Source: SbD1 sp049300095 | Lineage (GTDB): Bacteria > Desulfobacterota > Syntrophobacteria > Syntrophobacterales > Syntrophobacteraceae | Length of the DNA: 64,000 nt | Assembly: GCA_049300095.1 (NCBI GenBank) | Contig: JBAQYM010000202.1 | Span: 13,493-77,492 of the forward strand | Direction of reading: 5' to 3' | Shown: positions 1 to 8,832 of the stretch, one piece after another | Layout: each line of letters begins with the position of its first letter | Numbering within the stretch: the stretch's first letter is position 1 | Translations under genes and position numbers: made by a program | Notes under the pieces: generated by a model | Databases searched by the model: none | What the model was told of the DNA's origin: nothing | Seen by the model: only the letters and a program-made list of their open reading frames with translations

Positions 1-356
1 TGCTGGCCCCGGAAGATGTCGGCCTCAAGCGGGCTGACTACTCAGACATAGCGGCAACCGGAGACGTCCGAAAAGAGGTCGTTCGATTCATGAAGGTGAT
101 CAGTGGGACCGGGCACCCTCAATGCATTGACATGACGTGTCTCAACGCGGGCGCGATCCTCTATCTGGTGGGCAAAGCCGAAGATATACGGATGGGCGTT
201 GAAATGAGCCGTGAGATCATAGAAACAGGCAAGGCCCTGGCCAAACTCACCCGCTGGATTTCAGTTCAGGCCGACCCGTCGGGAAAGGGCCCGGTAAAGT
301 ACCTGAATGCGGCCGCCGAGGCGGGCATAAGGGCGGAAGTGGCCGCGCTGTTGTAG
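1..356 (+). CDS. Anthranilate phosphoribosyltransferase (TrpD) family protein, C-terminal part only
   Basis: This is the 3' end of a gene whose start lies left of the window; the frame is open from base 3 to the stop. The visible 117 residues hold the TrpD-family C-terminal signature, an NAGAILYLVGKAE helix followed by a GVEMSREIIETGKAL segment, which form part of the phosphoribosyltransferase fold of the nucleoside-phosphorylase/TrpD superfamily. Enzymes of this family transfer a phosphoribosyl group, to anthranilate in tryptophan synthesis. No other trp genes are in view, so it could equally be a TrpD paralogue. An inverted-repeat element begins about 90 bases after its stop. Confidence 0.72.
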   Translation, partial: LAPEDVGLKRADYSDIAATGDVRKEVVRFMKVISGTGHPQCIDMTCLNAGAILYLVGKAEDIRMGVEMSREIIETGKALAKLTRWISVQADPSGKGPVKYLNAAAEAGIRAEVAALL

Positions 357-904
357 GACCCATCGATGCCCTTGGGACTATGTTGGGCCTGTTCGGCATG
401 AGCGGGAATCATGGCGCACGTCCCTGGCTGCCGGTGGAACATTAAGAGCTTGTCCGTAAATAACCCAGTCGACTGCGAGCACAGCCTTACGGGTTGCTGT
501 CCAATCACATACGACAGATTACCCATGCAACTGAAGTTCGGCTCGGGTCGTCAAAACCGTCATTCCCTGTTTGAGTGCTTTTGGGCGGGAATCCAGTGTC
601 TTGCTTTGCGCAACAGACCGAAAATACGCTGGATTCCCGCCCAAAAGCACTCAAACAGGGAATGACGATCCGTAGATCCCGACGTGTTCGCAGACCGCTT
701 GGAATTCTGAGCTATGCCACTGGGCAACAGATCCTAAAATCGCTTCACAGGCTACTTACGGACAAGTTCTAAGTGAACAGTATTGGAGTCAGCCGGCCGG
801 CAAGGAAGAGCGGCCGCTCTCTCGATACGGGGCACGGCGGGCTAATCGATGGTAGAATGGATCGCGAAGAGACGGAGGACCGAAATGCGAGATGGTATTG
901 AGAA
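357..904. other. Gene-free stretch holding inverted-repeat element copy 1 and a possible short leader frame
   Basis: Most of this gap is the 324-bp element at 446-769, described separately. After it, at 885-908, a purine-rich ribosome-binding site (GGAGGA) precedes a seven-codon frame, MRDGIEK, whose TGA overlaps the ATG of the rhomboid gene. This could couple translation of the rhomboid gene or could be chance. I see no other gene. Confidence 0.6.
446..769. mobile_element. MITE-like inverted-repeat element, copy 1
   Basis: The 324-bp unit is bounded by terminal inverted repeats related to GAACTTGTCCGTAAATAA and flanked on both sides by TAA (443-445 and 770-772), which suggests a 3-bp target duplication. 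It holds no transposase; its centre (about 553-668) is a long imperfect palindrome built on CGTCATTCCC and GGGCGGGAATCCAG. Copy 2 at 16156-16474 and copy 3 at 63858-64000 share the ends and part of the interior. A non-autonomous element moved by a transposase encoded elsewhere is the simplest reading. Confidence 0.75.
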
Positions 905-1456
905 ATGATGCAAATCCAAAGAAGCCTTGCAATTACTCTCAGTTGCATCGCGATTCTCTGGGCGGTGTATTTCGTGGGCCTTGTCTTGCCCGTTGATATT
1001 CGGATTTATGGCATCAGACCACGGAGAATCGACGGCTTGCCGGGTCTGATATTTTCACCTTTCCTCCACTTCGGCCTCAGGCACTTACTCTCCAACACCT
1101 TGGCCCTGGCTCCCTTACTATTCTTTTCGTTGACGTACAGCATAAGACTCACCATGAAAGCCGTCATCATCATCGCCCTTATCGGGGGAGCCGGTGTCTG
1201 GCTTTTTGGACAGAGTCACACTGTGCACATCGGATCGAGCGGGATCGCCTTCGGTTTGATAGGCTATCTGCTCGCTATCGGTTTGTTTCGAAAAGAACTG
1301 TTGGCCGTGCTTGTTTCCTGTGTGGTGGCTTTCTATTACGGCTGGGTATTGTATTCCCTGGTGGCTGTTCTGCCTGGTGTGAGTTGGACGGGGCATTTCT
1401 TCGGTTTTGCATCCGGCGTTCTGGCCGCATGGTCCATGAAACAAGAGAGGCAATAG
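905..1456 (+). CDS. Rhomboid-family intramembrane serine protease
   Basis: This 183-residue integral membrane protein has about six hydrophobic segments and the rhomboid hallmarks: an H60-x3-N64 motif in the second helix (HLLSN), the GxSG nucleophile motif GSSG at 110-113 with catalytic Ser112, and His164 in the last helix (WTGHFFGFASG). Rhomboids cleave transmembrane substrates within the membrane; the substrate here is unknown. The length fits the compact bacterial class. The start may be ATG 905 or 908; a seven-codon frame with a strong ribosome-binding site ends in an ATGA overlap at this start. The next gene converges on it from the other strand. Confidence 0.88.
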   Translation: MMQIQRSLAITLSCIAILWAVYFVGLVLPVDIRIYGIRPRRIDGLPGLIFSPFLHFGLRHLLSNTLALAPLLFFSLTYSIRLTMKAVIIIALIGGAGVWLFGQSHTVHIGSSGIAFGLIGYLLAIGLFRKELLAVLVSCVVAFYYGWVLYSLVAVLPGVSWTGHFFGFASGVLAAWSMKQERQ

Positions 1457-1639
1457 GAGCGGTCTGTTTTTCGCCCGCGCGGTCTTCTTGATAATGGGAC
1501 GGCTCGGGTGGGACACGGCTTCGTGAATCGAAACCACATTGCTCCCCGCAGGTGAATCTGTGGCTTCCTGGAGCGGGAAGTGGGTGAAAACGGCGGCTAT
1601 ATCTGTTCACCATGGTGCTGATCTTATCCGGGAGCACTC

Positions 1640-2197
1640 TCATTTTACGATGGGAAGGACCTTGCGGAATTCTTCCGTATTGGCGCGCCTGGCCCATTGG
1701 AAGATAACGATCTCCGCCGAGGTGATCACGGCCCCGGCCTCCCTGAGAAGGTCTATGGCGATATCGCGGTTTTGACTGGTCCGTGAAGCCACGCCATCCG
1801 CCACAAGCTGGAGGCGGTAACCTTTCGCGATGAGGTCCAGGCCCGTTTGCAGAACACAGACATGGGTCTCCATTCCAACGACCACGATCTGGCTGCGATG
1901 GTATGATTCGATCAATGGCGGGAAGTCCGTCTCAAGGCAGGCGCTGAAATGCTCCTTGTGAAACACCTTCGGAGACCTGATCCGGTCAAGGACTTCTTGA
2001 ATGGTTCCCCCGAGTCCTTTGTTGTATTGTTCTGTCAGGAGAATCGGGATACCGAGGGCGTCCGCGGCTTGAGTAAGCTGATTCACCTTTCGGGCCACGT
2101 TCCGCCACGTGTCGATTACCTTGAGCATCGCCCGCTGGATGTCGATAATCAGCAACAGGCAGTCTTCACGGGCGGCAACGAATTCATGCCGGTTCAT
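1640..2197 (-). CDS. Isochorismatase-family cysteine hydrolase
   Basis: The 185-residue cytoplasmic protein has the alpha/beta fold of the isochorismatase/nicotinamidase superfamily. The three catalytic positions are visible: Asp19 in LLIIDIQ, Lys81 in FHKEHFSAC, and Cys114 in THVCVLQTGLDL, preceded by the usual VVGMETHV strand. Members hydrolyse isochorismate, nicotinamide, N-carbamoylsarcosine or other amides. It resembles the single-domain YcaC-type hydrolases of unknown substrate, and no pathway neighbours help. It stands alone on the minus strand between two plus-strand genes. Confidence 0.85.
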   Translation of the reverse strand: MNRHEFVAAREDCLLLIIDIQRAMLKVIDTWRNVARKVNQLTQAADALGIPILLTEQYNKGLGGTIQEVLDRIRSPKVFHKEHFSACLETDFPPLIESYHRSQIVVVGMETHVCVLQTGLDLIAKGYRLQLVADGVASRTSQNRDIAIDLLREAGAVITSAEIVIFQWARRANTEEFRKVLPIVK

Positions 2198-2529
2198 GGG
2201 TCCCTCGTTTCTGAGAAAATGATTGGAAAGGGCGGTCCGGTGCTGAGGGCGCGCACCTTCGATTGAGCGTCTCGCACCTCTTCAATGCCTCAACCGGATG
2301 TCCGGTATTCCCCGGATTCAGCGCCCGACTCACGATCTATTTCGGCTTTGGAACTGCTCACCGCTTGTCGCCGACAATCTGCTGGAGTAATATGCCGCTC
2401 TCATCACTTTATGGATTCTACCAAAGCTAAACGCTCCGCGCACTTTCGTTTTTGAGGAATGGCATCATCCGATACAGACTTGCATGATTGACCGTCCGTG
2501 ATTCAAGCCCCGCATACTGGAGAGAAGGG
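2198..2529. other. Divergent intergenic region
   Basis: This gap of 332 bases separates the isochorismatase-family gene from the plus-strand DUF1190-like operon and should hold promoters for both. I see no repeat, hairpin or clear sigma-54 or sigma-70 motif that I would defend. Confidence 0.4.
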
Positions 2530-3033
2530 ATGAAGCGGAACAAGCCTCCGACTCCTCAAGCACCCGTGACGCCCGGTGAGCCGGCGCCGCCGGAAGCTCC
2601 GGCACGGCCGGCCAAGCCGAAGAAGTACCGCAAGACCACGCTAATCGTCCTCGGAGTGGCAATGACCGGGCTTATCATCTGGTCGCTCTCGGATGACGAG
2701 CCGCCTCCGGAGGAGCGACGGTGCGTCGACCCGAAGACCGGCAAAGTGGTTCAGGAGTACTACTGCGAGGATGATGAAACAAAGAGACGCTATGCCCCGA
2801 CCTACGGCGGCTGGGGCGGCGGCATGCATTTCTGGTATTACGGGGGGGCCGGGTACAATGTGGGAGATTCGGCGAACGGAGGGTCCAGGACGCCTCCAAG
2901 AGGCTATGTGGCGAGGGGTGTTTCCTACACGGGGTCCGGTTCTTCCCGCGCGTCGAGTTCCAGTCGATCGTCATCGAGCGTCCGGGGTGGTTTCGGCAGT
3001 TCGGCATCGGCGCACGGCGCCGGTGGCAGTTGA
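2530..3033 (+). CDS. DUF1190-like membrane-anchored protein with Ser/Gly-rich tail
   Basis: I chose ATG 2530 because GGAGAGAAGGG sits just upstream; an earlier in-frame codon at 2488 lacks a ribosome-binding site. The 167-residue product has a Pro-rich N-terminus (residues 5-30), one membrane span (about 36-52), a cysteine-bearing segment (RRCVDPKTGK and YYCEDDETK) and a low-complexity Ser/Gly tail with RGGFGSS. This layout and the next two genes (a GSP-synthase-like ligase and DUF350) recall the E. coli yjfM/ygiB type. The family's function is unknown; an envelope location is inferred. The ligase gene starts 20 bases after the stop. Confidence 0.68.
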   Translation: MKRNKPPTPQAPVTPGEPAPPEAPARPAKPKKYRKTTLIVLGVAMTGLIIWSLSDDEPPPEERRCVDPKTGKVVQEYYCEDDETKRRYAPTYGGWGGGMHFWYYGGAGYNVGDSANGGSRTPPRGYVARGVSYTGSGSSRASSSSRSSSSVRGGFGSSASAHGAGGS

Positions 3034-3052
3034 TGGGGGAAAGGGCCCGAGT

Positions 3053-4195
3053 ATGAAACGAGTTCCTATCAAGCCGCGGCGGAATTGGCGGGAAAAAGTG
3101 GAAGAAACCGGCCTGCTCTTCCACCATACGGCGGAAGGCCCGTATTGGAACGAAAACTCGTATTATGACTTCAGCGCGGCGCAAATCGATGAACTGGACG
3201 ATGCGGCAAACGAGCTTCACCGTCTGTGCCTGAAAGCTGTTCAACATGTAATTGACTACAACCGTTTCCAGGAGCTTTCCGTACCTCCTTTGGCGGTCCC
3301 CGCCATAAAGGCGTCCTGGGAGGAAAAGCAGCCGACTATTTGCGGCCGATTCGACTTCGCCTATGACGGGGTAAACCCGCCCAGGATGCTCGAATACAAC
3401 GCGGATACTCCCACGTCTCTCCTGGAAGCCGGTGTGACCCAGTGGTTCTGGCTGCAAGAGCGGTTCCCGGAGGCCGATCAGTTCAACTCCATCCATGAAA
3501 AGTTGGAGGAATGCTGGCGGAATTCAGATCATCTTAGGAAAAGCGGCGGCGGAAAAATCCACTTTGCATGCGTTTCCGAGCATGTGGAGGACCTTGTCAC
3601 GGTGACCTACCTGCGTGATACGGCCGGAAACCAGGGGTTCGAAACCGACCTGGTCTACATGGAAGACATCGGCTGGGACCCCTCGGGGCGCCGGTTCACC
3701 GACCTCCAGGACCTAACCATACGCAATATCTTCAAGCTCTACCCCTGGGAATGGATCGTTGCCGAGCAGTTCGGCCCGCATGTGCTGGAGACCTACCAGG
3801 AAATGAACTGGATCGAGCCGATCTGGAAAATGATACTGTCCAACAAGGGTATTCTCCCGATTTTGTGGCAGCTTAATCCGGGACACCCCAATCTGCTCGA
3901 GGCCTATTTCGACGAACCGAAAGGCATGACCGATTATGTCCGGAAGCCGAAACTCTCCCGCGAGGGCTCCAACATCTCCATTTTCCGGAATGGCGGTGAG
4001 CTTCACACCGCGGGGACTTACGGCGAGGAAGGATACATCTGCCAGTCCATTGCCCCGATACCCTGTCTGGCCGGAAGCTACCCAGTCCTGGGGTGCTGGA
4101 TCATAGGGGGTAAATCGGCCGGGATGGGGATACGGGAGACTTCGGGGCCCATTACATTCAAGCATGATCGCTTTGTGCCGCATCTTTTCGGGTGA
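3053..4195 (+). CDS. Glutathionylspermidine synthase-like ATP-grasp ligase (YgiC/YjfC type)
   Basis: Start ATG 3053 follows a GGGGGAAAGGG site. The 380-residue protein matches the C-terminal synthetase half of glutathionylspermidine synthase: FHHTAEGPYWNE near the N-terminus, GRFDFAYDG and MLEYNADTPTSLLE in the ATP-grasp core, and QLNPGHPNLLEAYF and SIAPIPCLAGSYPVLG near the end. The amidase half is absent, as in YgiC and YjfC, which are thought to be peptide-type ligases of unknown substrate. It lies between a DUF1190-like protein and a DUF350 membrane protein, an association also known from enterobacteria, which suggests a shared envelope-related function. Confidence 0.85.
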   Translation: MKRVPIKPRRNWREKVEETGLLFHHTAEGPYWNENSYYDFSAAQIDELDDAANELHRLCLKAVQHVIDYNRFQELSVPPLAVPAIKASWEEKQPTICGRFDFAYDGVNPPRMLEYNADTPTSLLEAGVTQWFWLQERFPEADQFNSIHEKLEECWRNSDHLRKSGGGKIHFACVSEHVEDLVTVTYLRDTAGNQGFETDLVYMEDIGWDPSGRRFTDLQDLTIRNIFKLYPWEWIVAEQFGPHVLETYQEMNWIEPIWKMILSNKGILPILWQLNPGHPNLLEAYFDEPKGMTDYVRKPKLSREGSNISIFRNGGELHTAGTYGEEGYICQSIAPIPCLAGSYPVLGCWIIGGKSAGMGIRETSGPITFKHDRFVPHLFG

Positions 4196-4222
4196 TCTTT
4201 TCCGAAAAACAGGGAGAAGAAC

Positions 4223-5065
4223 ATGGAAGATGTAATCAAAATTGCCGCTCCTTTTTTCATATTCCCGCTCGTCGCCCTGGGATTCATGTGGGCATTGAAA
4301 CTTCTCGATGGCCGGCGCACCTCGTTCAACGAAGACGATCAGATGATTTCCGGTAAGAACCTGGCGGTCAGCCTCCGAAAATCCGGGATGTATCTCGGAC
4401 TCGCCTTCGGGCTTGCCGGAACTTTTTTCGGCCCCTCCCATGGGCTTGCCACCGACCTGACGAACTTTATGATAGCCGGCATAGTGCTCCTGGTTCTTCT
4501 CTTTGTGGCCTTTGTGATCAATGACAAGGTCATCCTCTGCAGGGTGGACGGCGACAAGTCGATAAGCGAAGGAAATACGGCGGTTGGCTTGGTGGAATTT
4601 GCCAGTTATCTATCAAGCGGCATCATCATGCACGGGGCGTTCTCCGGTGAGGGAGGAGGTCTCCCGGCGGCAGCGGTTTTTTTCCTTCTGGGCCAGGCAG
4701 GGCTTGTGATTGCATTTTACCTGCTGGAGGCGCTTACTCCCCGCAATATATGCGAAGAGATCGAGTTGAGGCAAAATGCCGCGGCCGGGATGGATGTTGC
4801 CGGTATGCTCATCGCCCTTTCAATCATTCTTCGGTCAAGCCTGGCCGGGCCGTTCACCGGATGGGTCCCCGGTCTCAAGGGCTTCGGCCTCTACCTGGTC
4901 GCCGGACTCATTGCCCTGGCGGTCTTTCGCTTTCTTGGCAACAGGATATTCGTGCCCGGGTCTTCCTATGACCAGCAAATTTCCGTTGCCCGCAACCTTC
5001 CGGCAGCCACTCTTTCCTCGGTTGTGCAGGTCGGCCTGGCCCTGGTGATTGCCGGTACGTTCTAG
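4223..5065 (+). CDS. DUF350-domain integral membrane protein (YjfL-like, duplicated)
   Basis: The 280-residue protein is almost all membrane helices, about eight spans. The two halves look like copies of the DUF350 unit: both contain a D-x-Q-x-I-S stretch near a polar turn (DDQMISGKNLAVSLRKSG early and YDQQISVARNLPAATLSS late), followed by a glycine-rich helix. DUF350 proteins such as YjfL have no assigned activity. It starts 27 bases after the ligase behind AGGGAGAA, so the three genes are probably one operon. Confidence 0.75.
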   Translation: MEDVIKIAAPFFIFPLVALGFMWALKLLDGRRTSFNEDDQMISGKNLAVSLRKSGMYLGLAFGLAGTFFGPSHGLATDLTNFMIAGIVLLVLLFVAFVINDKVILCRVDGDKSISEGNTAVGLVEFASYLSSGIIMHGAFSGEGGGLPAAAVFFLLGQAGLVIAFYLLEALTPRNICEEIELRQNAAAGMDVAGMLIALSIILRSSLAGPFTGWVPGLKGFGLYLVAGLIALAVFRFLGNRIFVPGSSYDQQISVARNLPAATLSSVVQVGLALVIAGTF

Positions 5066-5425
5066 CAGGATAATGCCTCGAGGCTTTCTTCCACCATTGT
5101 CCTGGTCGGACGTAAAGGGTGGTCCTCGGGAATCAGGCTCTCCGGGCAGAACGAATAAGATATCCCCGGTTGCCGGCGAACAGGCTTTCTCATTGATTGC
5201 CTTGTCGGATTTACTCGTATATTCAGTGACTTGATACTACATCAAACCCGCCAAAGATACACGTGTATTGATGATTACTTCAGCAACCTGCTGACCCCGC
5301 AATTCAGCTCACGCGAAAGATCCCTGCAATCATGCGGACTTGTACGAAATCAGGCGGTAAGTTATAAGGGAAGCATACGCTTTGACCAACGAAGAAGTTT
5401 GACGGGGCCCGGGACGCAAGCGGTC
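5066..5425. other. Intergenic region upstream of the binding-protein/sigma-54 activator pair
   Basis: The 360 bases should hold the promoter of the sensory pair. Open frames reach into it, but none has a ribosome-binding site or a recognisable product; the binding-protein gene is taken to start at 5426 because a signal peptide begins there. I see no sigma-54 motif with correct spacing. Confidence 0.4.
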
Positions 5426-6373
5426 ATGAATTCGAGAAGCCGATTCAAGTTTGCCCGTAGTTATTTCACCTGCCTGGTTCTCGCCTGCCTGCTGTTTCCG
5501 ACGGCTTGCAGCCGTGACGAGGACACCAGGGTTATTGATTTTTCCAAAACCGTTCAGGTGTCTCGCCCGGATGGGGCCAGCCGTGATCGTCCCACGCTCC
5601 GGGTTGCCGTGGGAGCCATGATTTCTCCCAAGGAGACCTTCATCTACTATCGCCAGGTCCTGGACTATATCGCGGCTGGATTGGGCTGGAATGTGGAACT
5701 TGTCCAGCGAAAGACTTACTCCGAAGTAAACGAACTTATTGGGAAGGGCCAGATCGACCTCGCATTTATCTGCTCCGGACCATATATCCGCGGCAGGGAG
5801 AAATACGGGTTCGAGCTTCTGGCGACTCCGGAAGTGAAGGGAAGCCACTTCTATCAATCGTATCTGATCGTAAACAGCGCGAGTCCCTACCAAAGCCTCT
5901 CCGACCTGAGAAAACGGGTCTTCGCCTTCACAGACCCCGATTCTCATTCGGGAAAGCTGGTGCCGACCTTTTGGTTGTCCGAAATGCACGAACAACCCGA
6001 CAGCTTCTTCGGGAAGACCATTTACACTTACAGCCATGACAATTCGATCATGGCGGTCTCGCGGGCCCTGGTGGACGGCGCCGCTGTCGATAGCCTGATT
6101 TGGGAATACTACAATCGGAAGGACCCATCCATGACCGCCGGAACACGGATAATCAAAAAATCCGATTTGTTCGGCATACCCCCGGTGGTCGCATCGAAGT
6201 CTTTCCCACCGGAAATGAAAAGCCGGGTGCGTGAGATACTCCTCGCCATGCACAAGGACCCCGAGGGAAGCAAGATTTTGCGGGAGTTGATGATAGATCG
6301 ATTTGTCGCTCCTCGGGAGGAGTGGTACGATGCCATTCCGCGGATGGAACGGAAAATCCAGGCAGGAAAGTAG
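5426..6373 (+). CDS. PhnD-type periplasmic binding protein, probable sensor partner
   Basis: ATG 5426 gives a 315-residue product with a basic, hydrophobic signal peptide ending in PTACS; the lipobox is imperfect, so it may be secreted or lipid-anchored. The mature part is a type 2 periplasmic-binding fold of the phosphate/phosphite/phosphonate (PhnD, PF12974-like) kind: LRVAVGAMISPKET, DLAFICSGPYIRG, LIVNSASPYQSLSDLRKRVFAF, and DGAAVDSLIWEYYNR. No ABC permease or ATPase is nearby. Instead a membrane-bound sigma-54 activator starts three bases after its stop. The sensor kinase TtrS of tetrathionate respiration carries the same kind of domain, so I infer a sensing role and not uptake. The ligand is unknown. 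Confidence 0.8.
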   Translation: MNSRSRFKFARSYFTCLVLACLLFPTACSRDEDTRVIDFSKTVQVSRPDGASRDRPTLRVAVGAMISPKETFIYYRQVLDYIAAGLGWNVELVQRKTYSEVNELIGKGQIDLAFICSGPYIRGREKYGFELLATPEVKGSHFYQSYLIVNSASPYQSLSDLRKRVFAFTDPDSHSGKLVPTFWLSEMHEQPDSFFGKTIYTYSHDNSIMAVSRALVDGAAVDSLIWEYYNRKDPSMTAGTRIIKKSDLFGIPPVVASKSFPPEMKSRVREILLAMHKDPEGSKILRELMIDRFVAPREEWYDAIPRMERKIQAGK

Positions 6374-6376
6374 GCA

Positions 6377-8584
6377 ATGAGACTGCAAAGTTTGAAGGGC
6401 AAATTGCTCGTGGGAGTTTCAGCTCTTGTCATTTGCAGTGGACTTTTGATCTCTTTGCTTGTCACCCAACGATACAGCCGCGGCCTCTCAGAGGCAATGT
6501 CCGCCCAAGCCGAGTATTTGACTCATGCCGTGGCTCTTCAGGCTGCCGACCTGGTCCTGATAAACGATCAGGTTGCTCTTCAGAAACTGCTGGACCACCT
6601 GCTGAGCAGCACCCCATCCCTTGCCTACCTGTTCATAGTTAAGGACGGACAGGTGCTGGCGCATACTTTCAGCGGCGGTATGCCCGTGGATTTGCTCACC
6701 GCAAATGAAGCCCCGCCTTCGGATGGACCTCATGCCCGGAAGGTCGCATCCTCAAGCGGCGATTATTTCCTGGACATGGCAATGGCGATTTTTGAGGGGA
6801 AGGCGGGAACACTTCGCCTGGGTTTTTCCGAGAAGCCCCACCGTGAGCAGATCACCAGACTATGGCTGCAAATGAGCCTGTTTACGCTGGGAATCCTCTT
6901 GCTGGCGCTTGTCGCCAGCCTGTTTTTCATCAGGAGGATAACCGGGCCTCTGTCAGACCTCGCCCGGGCCGCGGATAAGGTCGATAAAGGGGAACTGGAC
7001 TTTAAAGTCGGCGTCCACGGGCAGGATGAGGTTGCCAATCTGGCGGCCTCGTTCAGCAACATGGTTTCCCGACTGCACAACTATACTAGCCGGCTGGAAA
7101 ATAAATCCATCGAGCTCGAGCGCGCCCACCAGCAGACGCGCACCTTTTGCGGGGTCGTGCAAGAGGTGGGATCTCTTCAGAATCTCGGTGAAATCGGAAC
7201 TTTTCTCATTCGGCAATGCCGGGCCATCCTCGGGGATGCGCAAATGGTCTTTATGATCGGGGACACTGCCGGGAACTCCCTGTATCTCCTGCGGGAATCC
7301 ATCGCCGTTGACATTAGAGACCCTGCAAATATCCAGCGTTTTTCCAAAATGATCGAAAGCTTTGGCGGTAAGCCCGAGCCTGTGTGCGGGAAGGACCTCG
7401 GGATTATTCAACTCGTCGATCGGGATTTAGCGGGATACGCCCACCAATGCCTGATTCCCTTCTTTCATGAACGCCGCGTGCTCGGCGTCCTGGCCATCGG
7501 CGGTAATTCGCCGCTGAGGTGCGGGACCGATGAACTCGACGTCGTCGGTTCGATGCTCGGCCATGCCGCCGGGGTAATTAATCGGGCCATTTTCCACGAG
7601 CAGGAAATACGCGCGCTTCAAAATCGGATTGAGAGCTCATGCGAATTTTGCGACATAGTGTCCAAGGACCCCAGGATGCAAGTGATCTTCAGGTTGATCG
7701 AAGATATCGCTCCCACGGATGCCACCGTTCTCATTCAAGGCGAAAGCGGCACCGGAAAGGAACTTGTGGCCAGGGCGATTCATCTTAAAAGCCCGAGAAA
7801 AGAAAAACCTTTCGTTGTGATAGATTGCTCCGCCTACCCGGCCACTATCCTGGAATCCGAACTTTTCGGCCATGAAAAAGGTGCTTTCACGGGCGCAATT
7901 CGGCAAAAGCCGGGACGATTCGAGCAGGCGCATGGTGGAACGGTCTTTCTCGATGAGATCGGGGACATTCCGCTCACGGCTCAAATCAAGCTCCTCAGGG
8001 TGCTGCAGACGCAAAAATTCGAGCGCATTGGAGGAGAGAAGACCGTCACGGTGGAAGTGCGGATTATCGCCGCCACAAATAAGAACCTGCTCGATGAAGT
8101 TAAACACGGACGCTTTCGCGAAGATCTCTACTATCGGTTAAGTGTCATTCCTATCGACCTGCCGCCCCTTTCAAAGCGAAAAAATGATATTCCTTTGCTT
8201 GCGCATCATTTCATGAACCGATTCGCCGCTGCCCATGGCAAAGCCGTCGATTCATTCAGCCCGGATGCGATGCGGTTTCTGCTCGATTACCAGTGGCCCG
8301 GAAACGTCAGGGAACTCGAAAACACCATCGAGCATGCGGTAGTGCTGTCCAGAGGATCGCGGATTGAGGCGGCGAACTTACCTGAAGCATTTCGGACGGC
8401 CGCGTCGAATAGCCCGGTGGACAGGTCTTCCACAATCGAGGAAAATGAGAGAAAGCTTCTCGTGGAGACTATGGCGGAGTGCGGTTGGAACAAGAAGAAG
8501 GCTGCCGGTCGATTGGGTATAAGTCGAAGCACTTTGTACGAGAAGCTGAAAAGACACGGGATCGCCCCTCCGATGACACACTGA
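6377..8584 (+). CDS. Membrane-anchored sigma-54 enhancer-binding protein (HAMP-GAF-AAA+-Fis)
   Basis: The 735 residues show, in order: a membrane helix (about 11-30), a periplasmic segment (31-163), a second helix (164-186), HAMP (187-240), a GAF-like region (about 260-405), and the sigma-54 AAA+ domain with Walker A GESGTGKE (455-462), the sigma-54 contact loop GAFTGA (502-507) and Walker B GTVFLDEIGD. A Fis-type helix-turn-helix ends it (KKAAGRLGISRSTLYEKL). There is no histidine-kinase or receiver domain, so the periplasmic signal would pass straight to the ATPase and DNA. It is cotranscribed with the PhnD-like protein and lies just upstream of a sigma-54 promoter for the molybdoenzyme operon. 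Confidence 0.93.
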   Translation: MRLQSLKGKLLVGVSALVICSGLLISLLVTQRYSRGLSEAMSAQAEYLTHAVALQAADLVLINDQVALQKLLDHLLSSTPSLAYLFIVKDGQVLAHTFSGGMPVDLLTANEAPPSDGPHARKVASSSGDYFLDMAMAIFEGKAGTLRLGFSEKPHREQITRLWLQMSLFTLGILLLALVASLFFIRRITGPLSDLARAADKVDKGELDFKVGVHGQDEVANLAASFSNMVSRLHNYTSRLENKSIELERAHQQTRTFCGVVQEVGSLQNLGEIGTFLIRQCRAILGDAQMVFMIGDTAGNSLYLLRESIAVDIRDPANIQRFSKMIESFGGKPEPVCGKDLGIIQLVDRDLAGYAHQCLIPFFHERRVLGVLAIGGNSPLRCGTDELDVVGSMLGHAAGVINRAIFHEQEIRALQNRIESSCEFCDIVSKDPRMQVIFRLIEDIAPTDATVLIQGESGTGKELVARAIHLKSPRKEKPFVVIDCSAYPATILESELFGHEKGAFTGAIRQKPGRFEQAHGGTVFLDEIGDIPLTAQIKLLRVLQTQKFERIGGEKTVTVEVRIIAATNKNLLDEVKHGRFREDLYYRLSVIPIDLPPLSKRKNDIPLLAHHFMNRFAAAHGKAVDSFSPDAMRFLLDYQWPGNVRELENTIEHAVVLSRGSRIEAANLPEAFRTAASNSPVDRSSTIEENERKLLVETMAECGWNKKKAAGRLGISRSTLYEKLKRHGIAPPMTH

Positions 8585-8585
8585 T

Positions 8586-8712
8586 GTACACCTCCCCGGC
8601 CCCACAATGCTTGAGACCTTCCGACAGTGACCGGAAATCGTACACTGCATAACTCGTTGTAATGTCACCCAAACCCGTGATCCACATCTTTATCTGTCCT
8701 CCATCCGTACAC
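8586..8712. promoter_or_regulatory. Candidate enhancer-binding sites upstream of the sigma-54 promoter
   Basis: GTACAC occurs three times in the same orientation (8586, 8640, 8707), and an inverted repeat TTCCG-N8-CGGAA lies at 8619-8636. They sit roughly 70-200 bases upstream of the -24/-12 promoter at 8779, the usual position for activator sites of sigma-54 promoters. Which of them is bound, if any, is inference. Confidence 0.35.
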
Positions 8713-8777
8713 TCCAGCCCCCCCGCCTGCCTGCCTGAATCCAAGTCCCGCGGCTTCAGCTAATGCTTTGGGGACGA

Positions 8778-8793
8778 TGGCATGGTAATTGCC
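8778..8793 (+). promoter_or_regulatory. Sigma-54 (-24/-12) promoter of the molybdoenzyme operon
   Basis: TGGCATGGTAATTGCC matches the consensus TGGCAC-N5-TTGC with GG at 8779-8780 and GC at 8791-8792, exactly ten bases between them. Transcription would start near 8804, about 30 bases before ATG 8833. The gene just upstream encodes a sigma-54 activator, which supports the assignment. Confidence 0.8.
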
Positions 8794-8832
8794 CTATGAA
8801 TGCAGGTAGTTAAGCCGTCTGGAGAAAGAAAA

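Noticed and set aside
5426..6373. A phosphonate or phosphate ABC uptake system
   Set aside because: No permease or ATPase gene accompanies the binding protein, and the adjacent gene is a sigma-54 regulator.
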